Part shown: positions 1-7,973 of the stretch, one piece after another
How the letters are laid out: each line of letters opens with the position of its first letter
Numbering within the stretch: position 1 is the stretch's first letter
Assembly: GCF_018603515.1 (NCBI RefSeq)
Contig: NZ_JACATN010000002.1
Span: forward strand, 620,001-684,000
Direction of reading: 5' to 3'
DNA length: 64,000 nucleotides
From: Zobellia barbeyronii
GTDB taxonomy: Bacteria > Bacteroidota > Bacteroidia > Flavobacteriales > Flavobacteriaceae
Made by a program: the position numbers and the translations under genes
Notes under the pieces: generated by a model
Databases searched by the model: none
Seen by the model: the letters and a program-made list of their open reading frames with translations, nothing else
Told to the model about the DNA's origin: nothing

Positions 1-273
1 CATGTAGTAATCTGCAATCCACTGCCAGTGCTTTAACTGAATAGTATTTATAACAGGGTGTTCGTCAAGTATGCGGTCTATTTCCTTGGCTTCATAAATC
101 TCAGGTTTGTTGGTATGCACATTATGCACCAAACCCGTATAAATTTTAGATTTACCAAAAGGAACACCCACACGCATACCCGGACGCAAAAACTCAGCTT
201 CTGTCTCGGAAACAGAATAGGTGAAAAGTTTCTCTAAGGGAATCGGTAAAATTACATCGATAAAATACTGCAT
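1..273 (-). CDS. priA: Primosomal protein N' (PriA helicase), N-terminal fragment
   Basis: The first 91 codons run off the left edge of the window. They read MQYFIDVILPIPLEKLFTYS, then a GMRVGVPFG segment and LKHWQWIADYYM. This is the N-terminal DNA 3'-end-binding domain of PriA, which recognises stalled forks and restarts replication in the cytoplasm. The helicase motifs would lie outside the window. The gene starts 16 bp after the stop of the DUF2147 gene on the same strand, so it is probably the last gene of the nadC-yihY-DUF2147 run. The assignment rests on the typical PriA N-terminus only. Confidence 0.85.
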   Translation of the reverse strand, partial: MQYFIDVILPIPLEKLFTYSVSETEAEFLRPGMRVGVPFGKSKIYTGLVHNVHTNKPEIYEAKEIDRILDEHPVINTIQLKHWQWIADYYM

Positions 274-288
274 ACTTCCGTTCGAATT

Positions 289-729
289 CTATCCTTCTAC
301 ACGTACCCAAGTCTGGGTACGATAAATAAAAGCTAAATAACCCCTTACCTTAAGTTCATTAGGGTTTTCTGGATTAAGCCAAATTTTACATCTAAAAGTC
401 ATTGCCTGCTGAGGGTCAAAAAGAGTCTCGCCTTTATAAACACCATTCCCATGATGTTCTGCATCTTCAATTATGGTCATGCCCAATACAGGTTTGTCTT
501 TCCGGTCTCCTTCGCACTTGCCACAAATAAAATTTTCCTTTCCCTCTTCTACGATTTCAATAATTTTACCATGCATCATCCCATCCTCTTCATATATTTC
601 AATGATAGCTTTTGGCTTACCTGTACGGTCGTCTATAGTTTTCCATTTTCCAAAAACTCCTTGGGAGTGACTTACTGGAGATAACATGAAGATAAAAACA
701 AAAAAACTTAAAATTGCGCTTGTATTCAT
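289..729 (-). CDS. DUF2147 family secreted protein
   Basis: This 146-residue protein has a signal peptide of about 22 residues ending near SHSQ. The mature part begins with GKWKTIDD, followed by KAIIEIYEEDG and GKI; this is the start of the beta-rich, lipocalin-like DUF2147 fold. Cysteines sit at about residues 69 and 72 (CGKC) and 114. The family is exported and its function is not established. The ATG overlaps the last bases of the upstream YihY gene (ATGA type), which indicates translational coupling. Fatty-acid or other small-ligand binding would be a guess from the fold. Confidence 0.85.
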   Translation of the reverse strand: MNTSAILSFFVFIFMLSPVSHSQGVFGKWKTIDDRTGKPKAIIEIYEEDGMMHGKIIEIVEEGKENFICGKCEGDRKDKPVLGMTIIEDAEHHGNGVYKGETLFDPQQAMTFRCKIWLNPENPNELKVRGYLAFIYRTQTWVRVEG

Positions 730-1694
730 TTCTTAGTGTATGTTTTTCTTAAAGAGTTCAACGATGCATTAAGCTCGAACCCGAGCAACAATATATTAGA
801 ATTTAACCAGATATAGACCATAAGTATCAATAAACCTCCTAAAGCACCATACAATTCATTATATCTAGCAAACTTTTCTACATAAACACCAAAGAGGTAT
901 GAGGTTAACATGAACAGTAAAGTAGTCATAAATGCTCCTGCTGAAAAAAACCGAGCATGTTTGCCTTCTGTAGTTCCAAAATAATACAATATAGCGGTAG
1001 TGAAATAAGATAATATAATGAAAAACAACACCTTACCTATCTTAGCACCCACAATATCATTCTCAGTAAGGTCATATCCCCTGGTCTTAGCGGCCCAAAC
1101 ACTTAGGTAGTCTATTATATACAACTCAAAATAACCATAAGCTACAGCGCCTACAATTAACAAAATTGATAGAATTAAACCCACCATAAGCGCATATAAA
1201 TACTGACGGAAGAAATGCCGAGTCAATTCTACATGATACGAGTTTTCAAACCCTCCAAAAATAGCATTAACCCCATTCGCCATTAAAAAAATAGAAAACA
1301 AAAAAGCGGAAGACAATAACCCTCCTTGTTTCTGATCTTTTATTTGTTGGTAAATCTCTCCAAAATAATCACTAGTTGCCGATGGCAAGAAAGATTCTAA
1401 AAACACTAGGAATTGAGAATCAAAATTATCGTTACCTACACTTACATATGGCAGTATGAAGGGAATTAACGTAATTAAAAATATAAGCAATGGAAATAAC
1501 GCCAAAAACAAGCTAAAAGCAATTGCACTGGCACGCGTAGAAATGGCTCCTCGGAAAACACCAAGAATATACATTTCAATTAAGTCATAAAGAGATAGCC
1601 CTTCAAAAGCCGGTAGTTTTACTTGTTTCAGTAAACGAGCGACCCAATTGACAATAGGAATTTTTTCAATTCTCTTCTCTATATCTTGCGACAT
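726..1694 (-). CDS. YihY/virulence factor BrkB family membrane protein
   Basis: This 322-residue inner-membrane protein has about six hydrophobic segments. The family pattern is visible: RASAIAFSLFLALFPLLIF near residue 60, a loop ending in FGGFENSYHV near residue 150, and GALGGLLILMVYIWLNSNILLLG near residue 290. The family was once proposed to be RNase BN but is now regarded as a transporter-like or envelope protein of unknown substrate. The start codon follows the nadC stop directly, with no gap, and the 3' end overlaps DUF2147 by 4 bp, so the three genes are probably co-transcribed. Confidence 0.88.
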   Translation of the reverse strand: MSQDIEKRIEKIPIVNWVARLLKQVKLPAFEGLSLYDLIEMYILGVFRGAISTRASAIAFSLFLALFPLLIFLITLIPFILPYVSVGNDNFDSQFLVFLESFLPSATSDYFGEIYQQIKDQKQGGLLSSAFLFSIFLMANGVNAIFGGFENSYHVELTRHFFRQYLYALMVGLILSILLIVGAVAYGYFELYIIDYLSVWAAKTRGYDLTENDIVGAKIGKVLFFIILSYFTTAILYYFGTTEGKHARFFSAGAFMTTLLFMLTSYLFGVYVEKFARYNELYGALGGLLILMVYIWLNSNILLLGFELNASLNSLRKTYTKK

Positions 1695-2552
1695 TTATAC
1701 CGCTTTTAAGCTTAAATCCATATTATACACCGAATGGGTAAGCGCACCAGAAGAAATATAATCCACACCACACTCCGCATACTTGCGCAAAGTATCCTCA
1801 TTAATTCCTCCCGAAGATTCCGTTAAGCATATATCACCAATTAACTTAACTGCTTTACGGGTATCTTCATAATTAAAATTATCTATAAGAATACGGTATA
1901 CACCACCCGCCTTAAGAATTTGCTTTATCTCATCTAAATCTCTTGCTTCCACAATGATTTTTAGATCACGATTAGTTTCCTTTAAATAATCTTTAGTTTT
2001 CTGAATGGCTTTATCTATGCCTCCCGCAAAATCTATGTGATTATCTTTTAGCATAATCATATCGTATAGAGCGAATCTGTGATTTTCACCTCCACCAATC
2101 TTAACGGCCCACTTCTCCAAAGCACGAATACCAGGAGTAGTTTTTCTAGTATCCAGGATTTTAGTTCCTGTACCCTCCAATAACTTTACAAACGAATTTG
2201 TTTTTGTTGCAATAGCACTCATACGTTGCATAGCATTCAAAACCAAACGTTCTGCTTTTAAGATACTCTGTGAACTTCCTGAAACGTAAAAAACGATATC
2301 ACCATGCTTTACCGGAGAGCCATCGTTAATTAGAGTTTCTATCTCCATGTTAGAATCCACATATTTGAAGACCTCTTTAGCAAATTCTACTCCAGCAATA
2401 ATGCCTTCGTCCTTCACTAACAGCTTTGCTTTTCCTTTCGCAGTATCAGGAATACAGGCCAACGAACTGTGGTCTCCATCGCCAACATCTTCACGAATGG
2501 CATTTTTTATGATATAATCTATTTCTTCTTGGAATTGTTCTTTGGAAATCAT
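1695..2552 (-). CDS. nadC: Nicotinate-nucleotide pyrophosphorylase (carboxylating)
   Basis: This enzyme turns quinolinate and PRPP into nicotinate mononucleotide, CO2 and pyrophosphate in de novo NAD synthesis. The 285 residues match the usual length. Diagnostic segments are LDTRKTTPGIRALEKWAV (about residues 133-150), GGGENHR with the substrate-binding histidine and arginine, MLKDNHI, VEARDLDEI, ILIDNF and ESSGGI near the C-terminus. It is the first gene of a leftward run with the YihY, DUF2147 and priA genes. No nadA or nadB lies nearby. The start is supported by the standard MISKEQF-type N-terminus and by an untranslated stretch upstream. Confidence 0.95.
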   Translation of the reverse strand: MISKEQFQEEIDYIIKNAIREDVGDGDHSSLACIPDTAKGKAKLLVKDEGIIAGVEFAKEVFKYVDSNMEIETLINDGSPVKHGDIVFYVSGSSQSILKAERLVLNAMQRMSAIATKTNSFVKLLEGTGTKILDTRKTTPGIRALEKWAVKIGGGENHRFALYDMIMLKDNHIDFAGGIDKAIQKTKDYLKETNRDLKIIVEARDLDEIKQILKAGGVYRILIDNFNYEDTRKAVKLIGDICLTESSGGINEDTLRKYAECGVDYISSGALTHSVYNMDLSLKAV

Positions 2553-2682
2553 GTACGGGATTTTACTTATAGCTAAATTAGTAAATAGTTGGGGGTTTAT
2601 AGACCTTAGCCCAAGGCTTATTTATTAGAATAGGTGCATATCTCAATACATAAAACTTATTATTTCAAATTATATTTGCTGT

Positions 2683-3156
2683 ATGACCGTAAAACTCATT
2701 GCAATAGGAAAAACAGATAGCAAGGCTTTATTGCAGCTTATTTCTGAATATGAGAACCGATTGAAACACTATATTAAGTTTGAATTGGAAATCATACCCG
2801 ATATTAAAAACACCAAAAACCTCTCCGAAGCGCAACAAAAAGAAAAAGAAGGTGAGCTCATTTTAAAAAACCTGAGCAATACTGATGTTCTAGTACTCTT
2901 AGACGAAAACGGAAAACAGTTTTCTTCAGTAGATTTTTCTGGTTATTTGCAAAAAAAGATGAATGCAGGCCTTAAGCAGCTTGTTTTTGTAATTGGTGGC
3001 CCATACGGTTTCAGTACAGATGTTTACAATAAAGCTCAAGGCAAAATCAGTTTATCAAAAATGACCTTTTCTCACCAGATGGTTCGCCTTTTTGTTGTTG
3101 AGCAAGTCTATAGAGCTTTTACCATACTACGCAACGAACCTTATCACCATCAATAA
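2683..3156 (+). CDS. rlmH: 23S rRNA (pseudouridine1915-N3)-methyltransferase
   Basis: RlmH is a small SPOUT methyltransferase that methylates pseudouridine 1915 in helix 69 of 23S rRNA on assembled 70S ribosomes. The protein is 157 residues, the usual size. It starts MTVKLIAIGKTDSKAL, and has LLDENGKQFSS, the SAM-binding FVIGGPYGFS loop and the C-terminal LSKMTFSHQMVRLFVVEQVY-type trefoil-knot motif ending RNEPYHHQ. It stands alone on this strand and ends at a strong terminator shared with the convergent serine-pathway gene. Confidence 0.96.
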   Translation: MTVKLIAIGKTDSKALLQLISEYENRLKHYIKFELEIIPDIKNTKNLSEAQQKEKEGELILKNLSNTDVLVLLDENGKQFSSVDFSGYLQKKMNAGLKQLVFVIGGPYGFSTDVYNKAQGKISLSKMTFSHQMVRLFVVEQVYRAFTILRNEPYHHQ

Positions 3157-3165
3157 AAATTGAGC

Positions 3166-3203
3166 AAAAAAAAAGCCTTCTTTTTAAAGAAGGCTTTTTT
3201 TTT
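3166..3203. terminator. Bidirectional intrinsic terminator between rlmH and serA
   Basis: A perfect 11-bp stem, AAGCCTTCTTT / AAAGAAGGCTT, with a 2-base loop is flanked by an A-run on the left and a T-run on the right. It therefore works for both the rightward rlmH and the leftward fused serine gene, whose stop lies about 20 bp away. Confidence 0.93.
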
Positions 3204-3221
3204 GTGAAGATTATTTAAGAC

Positions 3222-5141
3222 CTAGTACAACACTCTAAATTTAATAGTGTTCTCTACCTTTCTAAGGGCTTTTATAACATCTTTATTGTATTCTTTATCC
3301 AAATCTGTAATTACATACCCTACCTCACTATCGGTAGACAAAAATTGTCCAGAGATATTTAAGCCATATTTAGCGCATACCTCATTAATCTTAGCCATAA
3401 TTCCAGGCACATTTTTATGTATATGCAAGAAACGGTGTGCATTCTGCTGTTTTGGTAAACGAATATTTGGGAAATTTACAGCATCTACAGTGTTACCTGA
3501 GTTGATGTAATCCATTATTTTGTTTGGAACAAAATCTGCTATATCACGTTGTGCTTCTTCTGTACTACCACCAACATGCGGTGTAAGAATAACATTGTTC
3601 AAACCTTGAAGTGGCGTATAAAATTCACCGTTACTACGTGGCTCCTCTGGATATACATCAATAGCTGCACCACCTATTTTACCAGATTTCAAACCTTTTG
3701 CCAAAGCTTCAATATCAACTACAAAACCTCTTGACAAGTTAATGAGCATGGCTCCGTTCCTCATCTGGCTAATTTCTCGCTCGCCTATGAAATCCTTATT
3801 CGCTTTATTATCATCTATATGTAGAGTAACTACATCTGAAACATTTAATAAATCTTCTAACGTATTGCATTTTTTAGCATTACCCATTGACAGTTTATCA
3901 TCAACATCGTAATAATACACACGCATACCCAAGGCTTCTGCCAAGATAGAAAGTTGCTTCCCAATATTACCGTAACCAACAATACCAAGATTCTTACCAC
4001 GAACCTCTCTTGAACCTTCGGCAGTCTTTTGCCATTGTCCGCTGTGAATTTCACTACTTCTAGAGAATACACTTCTCATTAACATAATAATCTGTCCAAT
4101 AGCCAATTCAACTACTGAACGCGTATTACTGTAAGGTGCGTTAAAAACTACAACTCCATTTCTCTTTGCATGAAGCAAATCTATTTGCGTAGTACCAATA
4201 CAGAAAGCACCAACTACCAAAAGCTTATCAGCAGCATCCAATACTTTTTGAGTCACTTGGGTTTTAGAACGTATACCCAATACGTGAACTCCTTTTATTT
4301 TTTCAATTAATTCGGCTTCATCAATACTATGTTTTACCAGTTCAACGGAAAAACCGTCATCTGATAAATTCTTGAAAGCATCCGGATGAACATTTTCTAG
4401 AAGTAATATTTTAATTCTATTCTTTGGATATGAAATATTACGAGGTAAATCGTTTACGAAAAGAAATTCATCCATATTTGGAGTTATATAATCTGCATTT
4501 TTAGCCGCTTTCTCACGGTGTACATTTTCAGTATAAGCAAAGAACTTATCTGCAATACCAGCTTCACGCATAACATAATCGCTATACCCATCACCAATAA
4601 CCTGAACTTCACCTTCAAGATTCATGTCTTTAAGACATTGTATTTTACCATTATGTTGAGAAAGTACATTTTCAGAATCAAAACCTACAATGTTACCTTC
4701 TTTATCAAATTCAAAAGTATTGGCATACACCCTATCCGATGGAATGTTATACTCTTTTACGATAGGATCAATAAATTCTTTAAATCCACAAGAGATCACG
4801 TAGATATCATCTGAGAATTTTTCAAAGAATTCTTTATTGGAAGCAATAGACTTGGAAATTTTATGACGAAGCTCTTCTACCAACGGTCCTAAATCATCTT
4901 TATGAGCGTGTAATAATTTTATACGTCTTTCAAGAGATTCAGTAAAAGATATATCACCATCAATACCCAAATTGGTGATTTCTTGAATTTTCTTAATGAT
5001 TTCGTCTTTATTAGAATTGCCTTCCAGGGTCCTTTCGGCTAGTACATCTAGGGCTTCAACTCTTGTTAAAGTACTATCAAAATCGAATACGTATTTCCTA
5101 CCTGCTTCTACCATGTCCTTGCTAAAAAAATTAAGGGACAA
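3222..5141 (-). CDS. serA: Fused phosphoserine phosphatase / D-3-phosphoglycerate dehydrogenase
   Basis: This 639-residue protein carries two serine-pathway enzymes. Residues about 15-215 are a HAD phosphatase of the SerB type: nucleophile motif DFDSTLT (D20, D22), then VISCGFKEF and the metal-binding VIGDGYSDYV. Residues about 240-560 are an NAD-dependent hydroxyacid dehydrogenase: Rossmann motif GIVGYGNIGKQ, catalytic Arg in INLSRGFVVD, Glu in DVYPEEP, His in LTPHVGGSTEE. The tail (about 565-639) is an ACT-type regulatory domain beginning RFLHIHKNVPGIM. The protein thus joins the first and third steps of serine synthesis; the middle enzyme SerC is not in this window. An internal ATG at codon 10 is an alternative start. 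The fusion is seen directly; activity of both halves is inferred from intact motifs. Confidence 0.93.
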   Translation of the reverse strand: MSLNFFSKDMVEAGRKYVFDFDSTLTRVEALDVLAERTLEGNSNKDEIIKKIQEITNLGIDGDISFTESLERRIKLLHAHKDDLGPLVEELRHKISKSIASNKEFFEKFSDDIYVISCGFKEFIDPIVKEYNIPSDRVYANTFEFDKEGNIVGFDSENVLSQHNGKIQCLKDMNLEGEVQVIGDGYSDYVMREAGIADKFFAYTENVHREKAAKNADYITPNMDEFLFVNDLPRNISYPKNRIKILLLENVHPDAFKNLSDDGFSVELVKHSIDEAELIEKIKGVHVLGIRSKTQVTQKVLDAADKLLVVGAFCIGTTQIDLLHAKRNGVVVFNAPYSNTRSVVELAIGQIIMLMRSVFSRSSEIHSGQWQKTAEGSREVRGKNLGIVGYGNIGKQLSILAEALGMRVYYYDVDDKLSMGNAKKCNTLEDLLNVSDVVTLHIDDNKANKDFIGEREISQMRNGAMLINLSRGFVVDIEALAKGLKSGKIGGAAIDVYPEEPRSNGEFYTPLQGLNNVILTPHVGGSTEEAQRDIADFVPNKIMDYINSGNTVDAVNFPNIRLPKQQNAHRFLHIHKNVPGIMAKINEVCAKYGLNISGQFLSTDSEVGYVITDLDKEYNKDVIKALRKVENTIKFRVLY

Positions 5142-5258
5142 AAATAAAGATTATTTCTGTCCAAATTAGACTAATGTTGCTAAAAGTTATCCTTATAACT
5201 AATCTACTTCTTTTTGATATGATTTGAATTTTTCACGGACGCTAGAAACATGAATATT

Positions 5259-6059
5259 TTAGTCTAAAAAGGAAACTACCGCTTCTGAAAATGCCTTAGT
5301 CTTATAGGTTCCGTTGTGGTCTCCTTCCACAATTACAAATTCACTTTTAGGAATAGCTTTATGTAATTTTTCTGGACTACCATTATCTAAATCTTCATTG
5401 CCCGCTATGACCAAAACTTTAGCTTGCACATAAGCTAAGTGGCTTTTTCTTGTATTGGGCTGAAAACGCTGCTGTAGATACAAGCTTCTAAAATCCGCAT
5501 TAATAGATTTGGCATAATCTACCGCCTCCTTGGTCTCTTCAGTTGCTTTTCCATTAAAAGCATTCATAAATTTAATTTTTCGCGGCCACCGGTAATCTGT
5601 AAAATCGATTCCCATGCCACCCAAAACCGCTTTTTTAACACGCTTATCTTTGAGTAATAATTTAGCAAGAACAATACTACCCCTAGAGTAGCCTACCGCC
5701 ATATATTTTTTTAACCGCAAATACTGCATAAGAAACATAATATCCATAACCTCTGCATCAAAACTATATGCTTCTTCCGTTTGTGGCTTCTCAGATTCGC
5801 CATTACCTCTCAAATCAAGAGCCACCACTCTAAAACCTTCTGCTAACAAATCTTCTTTTAGACTTGTATTTTTCCACGATTCCTTAGTGTTTATAAAACC
5901 ATGAATCAATAAAACAGCATCTCCTTTGCCCTCATCAGTGTAGGCTATTTTAGTATCATCAAAAGAATTAAAAAATTCCGTTTGTCCCCATGAGGAGGTA
6001 ATGAACATAAATAATACCGCCACAAAAAAGATATGCATTGCGCTTCTATATATTGACAT
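5259..6059 (-). CDS. Exported alpha/beta hydrolase
   Basis: This 266-residue alpha/beta-hydrolase has a signal peptide (hydrophobic to about residue 22, ending WGQ). The fold markers are LLIHGF (oxyanion hole, residues about 51-55), LDLRGNGES, the nucleophile elbow GYSRGS with Ser125, VIAGNEDLD for the acid and GDHNGTY for the histidine. The substrate cannot be told. The annotated start overlaps the DUF3307 gene by 14 bp; an ATG seven codons later (6038) would remove the overlap and still leave the signal peptide, and is equally plausible. It lies third in the satD-DUF3307 transcription unit, but the functional link is not evident. Confidence 0.85.
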   Translation of the reverse strand: MSIYRSAMHIFFVAVLFMFITSSWGQTEFFNSFDDTKIAYTDEGKGDAVLLIHGFINTKESWKNTSLKEDLLAEGFRVVALDLRGNGESEKPQTEEAYSFDAEVMDIMFLMQYLRLKKYMAVGYSRGSIVLAKLLLKDKRVKKAVLGGMGIDFTDYRWPRKIKFMNAFNGKATEETKEAVDYAKSINADFRSLYLQQRFQPNTRKSHLAYVQAKVLVIAGNEDLDNGSPEKLHKAIPKSEFVIVEGDHNGTYKTKAFSEAVVSFLD

Positions 6060-6744
6060 AGATAATTCCTGTAATTACTGCAAGTCCAAAACTTAACAGC
6101 GTTCCTATTAAGATATATTCGGTAAGTTTCCTGTTATTGCTTTCCTTTAAATCATTAAATCGAAAAACAGATTTTGCTCCGATCAATAAACCGATAGCTT
6201 CCCACCTACCCATAATAATGAACATAAGAACAAACAACCGCTCTATAATTCCTATATATTTTCCGGCATTGGGCAGCGATTTATGGTCCAGTTCTATTTT
6301 GTCCGACATGGCTTCCAATAACTTCCCCATAATAATTGCGGCAGGAGAGCTCACAAATACAATTGCCGTTACCAGAGGCCAATCTAGGTTTTCAAAAAGA
6401 GCTACAGTATGCTCTATTAGATTGCCATAATACACACAAATATATAATACGAGAACATGAAGCACTTGGTCAATAAAAAAGGGAATACTTTTTAGCTTGA
6501 ACAAAGGCGTAGCATATAATTTGGCTAGATCAATAAAATAGTGCGAAACCATAATAATCAATGCTATTTTCCAAAACTTCAAATCCCACACAAGTAGCAT
6601 CGTCAGTGCAAAATGAAGCAAAACATGCGCGTAGAGGTATTTTGATTTTTCTTTATTAGCCTCCTTATGAATGACCCAGCGGTTGGGCTGCAATAAAAAA
6701 TCACCTATTAAATGTGCCAGTAAAAGTTTTGTGAACAGAATCAT
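6046..6744 (-). CDS. DUF3307 multi-pass membrane protein
   Basis: This 232-residue integral membrane protein has about six to seven hydrophobic segments and fits DUF3307. Histidine and aspartate residues lie in or beside the membrane segments: AHLIGDFLLQ at the N-terminus, YAHVLLHFA, MVSHYFIDLAK and FIDQVLHVL. The pattern recalls the YdjM-type membrane metal-dependent hydrolases, but that is only a resemblance. The start codon follows the satD stop at once (no gap), so expression should be coupled to the regulator. A DUF3307 gene beside satD is a known Bacteroidota arrangement; the biochemical role is unknown. Confidence 0.85.
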   Translation of the reverse strand: MILFTKLLLAHLIGDFLLQPNRWVIHKEANKEKSKYLYAHVLLHFALTMLLVWDLKFWKIALIIMVSHYFIDLAKLYATPLFKLKSIPFFIDQVLHVLVLYICVYYGNLIEHTVALFENLDWPLVTAIVFVSSPAAIIMGKLLEAMSDKIELDHKSLPNAGKYIGIIERLFVLMFIIMGRWEAIGLLIGAKSVFRFNDLKESNNRKLTEYILIGTLLSFGLAVITGIIYVNI

Positions 6745-7353
6745 CTAACTTAATTCTTTTAAAGTTTTTGAATAATACTCTAATAATTCTAGAACCAAAT
6801 CTAGACGAGCCCTTTTTTGACGTTGACTAACCGCAGACTGTTGAATATTTAGCCTTTCGGCTATTTCACGTTGCGAAGCATTAGGATTATCTAAAGCCAA
6901 TACAATTATCTCTGCCGATACCGTGCTCCAATCATCCATAAAATGAAGCGCCAACTTAAGCATAAGATTTAAAGTATCATCAAAAAAACCATTGCCCGTA
7001 GCAATCGTTAAATTGAGTTTGTCTTCTTTAAGGGATTCAAAAGTTCTTCCTGATCTATGATAAGCAGGACCGTTAGACTCACTAACACCAACACCCTTAA
7101 ATGTCTCTCCGCCCAAGCCAATGCCCATACGAACATCTAAACCCTTTACCGTTTTTATTAACGCCTTAATATGTATAGCCGCCTGCAAAGCATCTTCCTT
7201 TGCTATTTTTAATTGAAACTCGTCTCCTCTATAAACTTCCCAATCTACGGGTGATTTACCCAGTTTGGATAAGTAATCCTTAAGAATACCTAGCCACTCT
7301 GATGAGTTGTGGTTCTCGGAGTTAATAATATCTCCAGTAATTATTGCTATCAT
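6745..7353 (-). CDS. SatD family protein with nucleotidyl-cyclase-like N-domain and helix-turn-helix
   Basis: This 202-residue protein belongs to the SatD family. The N-terminal part has IITGDI (Asp8) on a predicted first strand, YRGDEFQL at residues 41-48 and RMGIGLGG at 75-82; this order resembles the class III cyclase/GGDEF fold, although the protein is shorter. Residues about 158-186 (NASQREIAERLNIQQSAVSQ) are a winged helix-turn-helix of the kind that binds DNA. It is the first gene of the satD-DUF3307-hydrolase unit, and three palindromes lie directly upstream of its ATG, which suggests autoregulation. The family name comes from a streptococcal sat locus; its function is not settled. 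Cyclase or nucleotide-sensing activity is my inference. Confidence 0.85.
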   Translation of the reverse strand: MIAIITGDIINSENHNSSEWLGILKDYLSKLGKSPVDWEVYRGDEFQLKIAKEDALQAAIHIKALIKTVKGLDVRMGIGLGGETFKGVGVSESNGPAYHRSGRTFESLKEDKLNLTIATGNGFFDDTLNLMLKLALHFMDDWSTVSAEIIVLALDNPNASQREIAERLNIQQSAVSQRQKRARLDLVLELLEYYSKTLKELS

Positions 7354-7357
7354 AATT

Positions 7358-7435
7358 ATATAAGCTAAAACGCTAATATATAAAAATATAAGCTAAAACG
7401 CTAATATATTACATTATAAGCTATATTGCTTATAA
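7358..7435 (-). promoter_or_regulatory. Three phased palindromes upstream of satD (putative operator)
   Basis: Three copies of an imperfect palindrome are spaced exactly 28 bp apart (GC of the AAGC half-site at 7364, 7392 and 7420). Two copies read TATAAGCTAAAACGCTAATA. The third, TATAAGCTATATTGCTTATA, is a perfect inverted repeat with arms TATAAGC/GCTTATA. The array starts 4 bp before the satD ATG and fills the gap to the next gene. Because SatD carries a helix-turn-helix, the simplest reading is an operator to which it binds; this is inferred from position and symmetry. Confidence 0.7.
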
Positions 7436-7436
7436 T

Positions 7437-7889
7437 TCAAAACCACCTTCGGACATTTACACAATACTGTTTGTATCCTTTACCAAAAAGTTTCAAGAGT
7501 GCTATTTCTTCTGGAATGATTTGAAACCGATTCATATATCCAACAAAACCTGCTGCAAGCAAAGTATTGAATGCATTACCAAGCCATACGCCCAAAGCCA
7601 ACAAAAGCACAAGCAAAGCCAGATACATGGGGTTTCTAGAATAGGCGAAAATTCCGTTTTCCACCAACTTACTCGCCTTAGCAGGGTTAGTTGGATCAAT
7701 AGTAGTTCGCAAACGAAGAAATTGAAAAAGAGCAATTGCAGCCACAATACCAGCAAAAGCTAATAAAAAAATGATTAAATAATACCTGCCAAAAAAATCG
7801 AAATAACCAAAAGGCAAAAACGTAGCAAGCAGATACATCAAACCTGCAAAAATCAGAAAAACAACTGCGGGAGGTATCTTTAACTCCAT
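7437..7889 (-). CDS. Isoprenylcysteine carboxyl methyltransferase-like membrane protein
   Basis: The protein reads MELKIPPAVVFLIFAGL from the preferred start at 7889; a longer frame begins at 7943 but its extra 18 residues look untranslated. About 150 residues with four hydrophobic segments. The ICMT/phospholipid methyltransferase signature is present: FAYSRNPMYLALLVLLLALG, and near the end IPEEIALLKLFGKGYKQY, which matches the SAM-binding RxxPE-E...FG..Y pattern (here FQIIPEE). The true acceptor in bacteria is unknown. The gene lies upstream of the satD operator and divergent from rdgB. Confidence 0.82.
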   Translation of the reverse strand: MELKIPPAVVFLIFAGLMYLLATFLPFGYFDFFGRYYLIIFLLAFAGIVAAIALFQFLRLRTTIDPTNPAKASKLVENGIFAYSRNPMYLALLVLLLALGVWLGNAFNTLLAAGFVGYMNRFQIIPEEIALLKLFGKGYKQYCVNVRRWF

Positions 7890-7973
7890 ATTGAAATATT
7901 TATAGCTTTTCAAAATTACTATTTTTGAGACCGCTAAAGGCATTCGTTTAAAAACAATCTTAAATCAATTTAC

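Noticed and set aside
2671-2678. TATATTTG box just before rlmH as its promoter.
   Set aside because: It would give a transcript starting at the ATG and no -33 element is found at 19 bp; kept out as uncertain.
7358-7435. Regular 28-bp period could look like a small CRISPR array.
   Set aside because: The units are palindromes with only AT-rich joining bases, there are no unique spacers, no leader and no cas genes.
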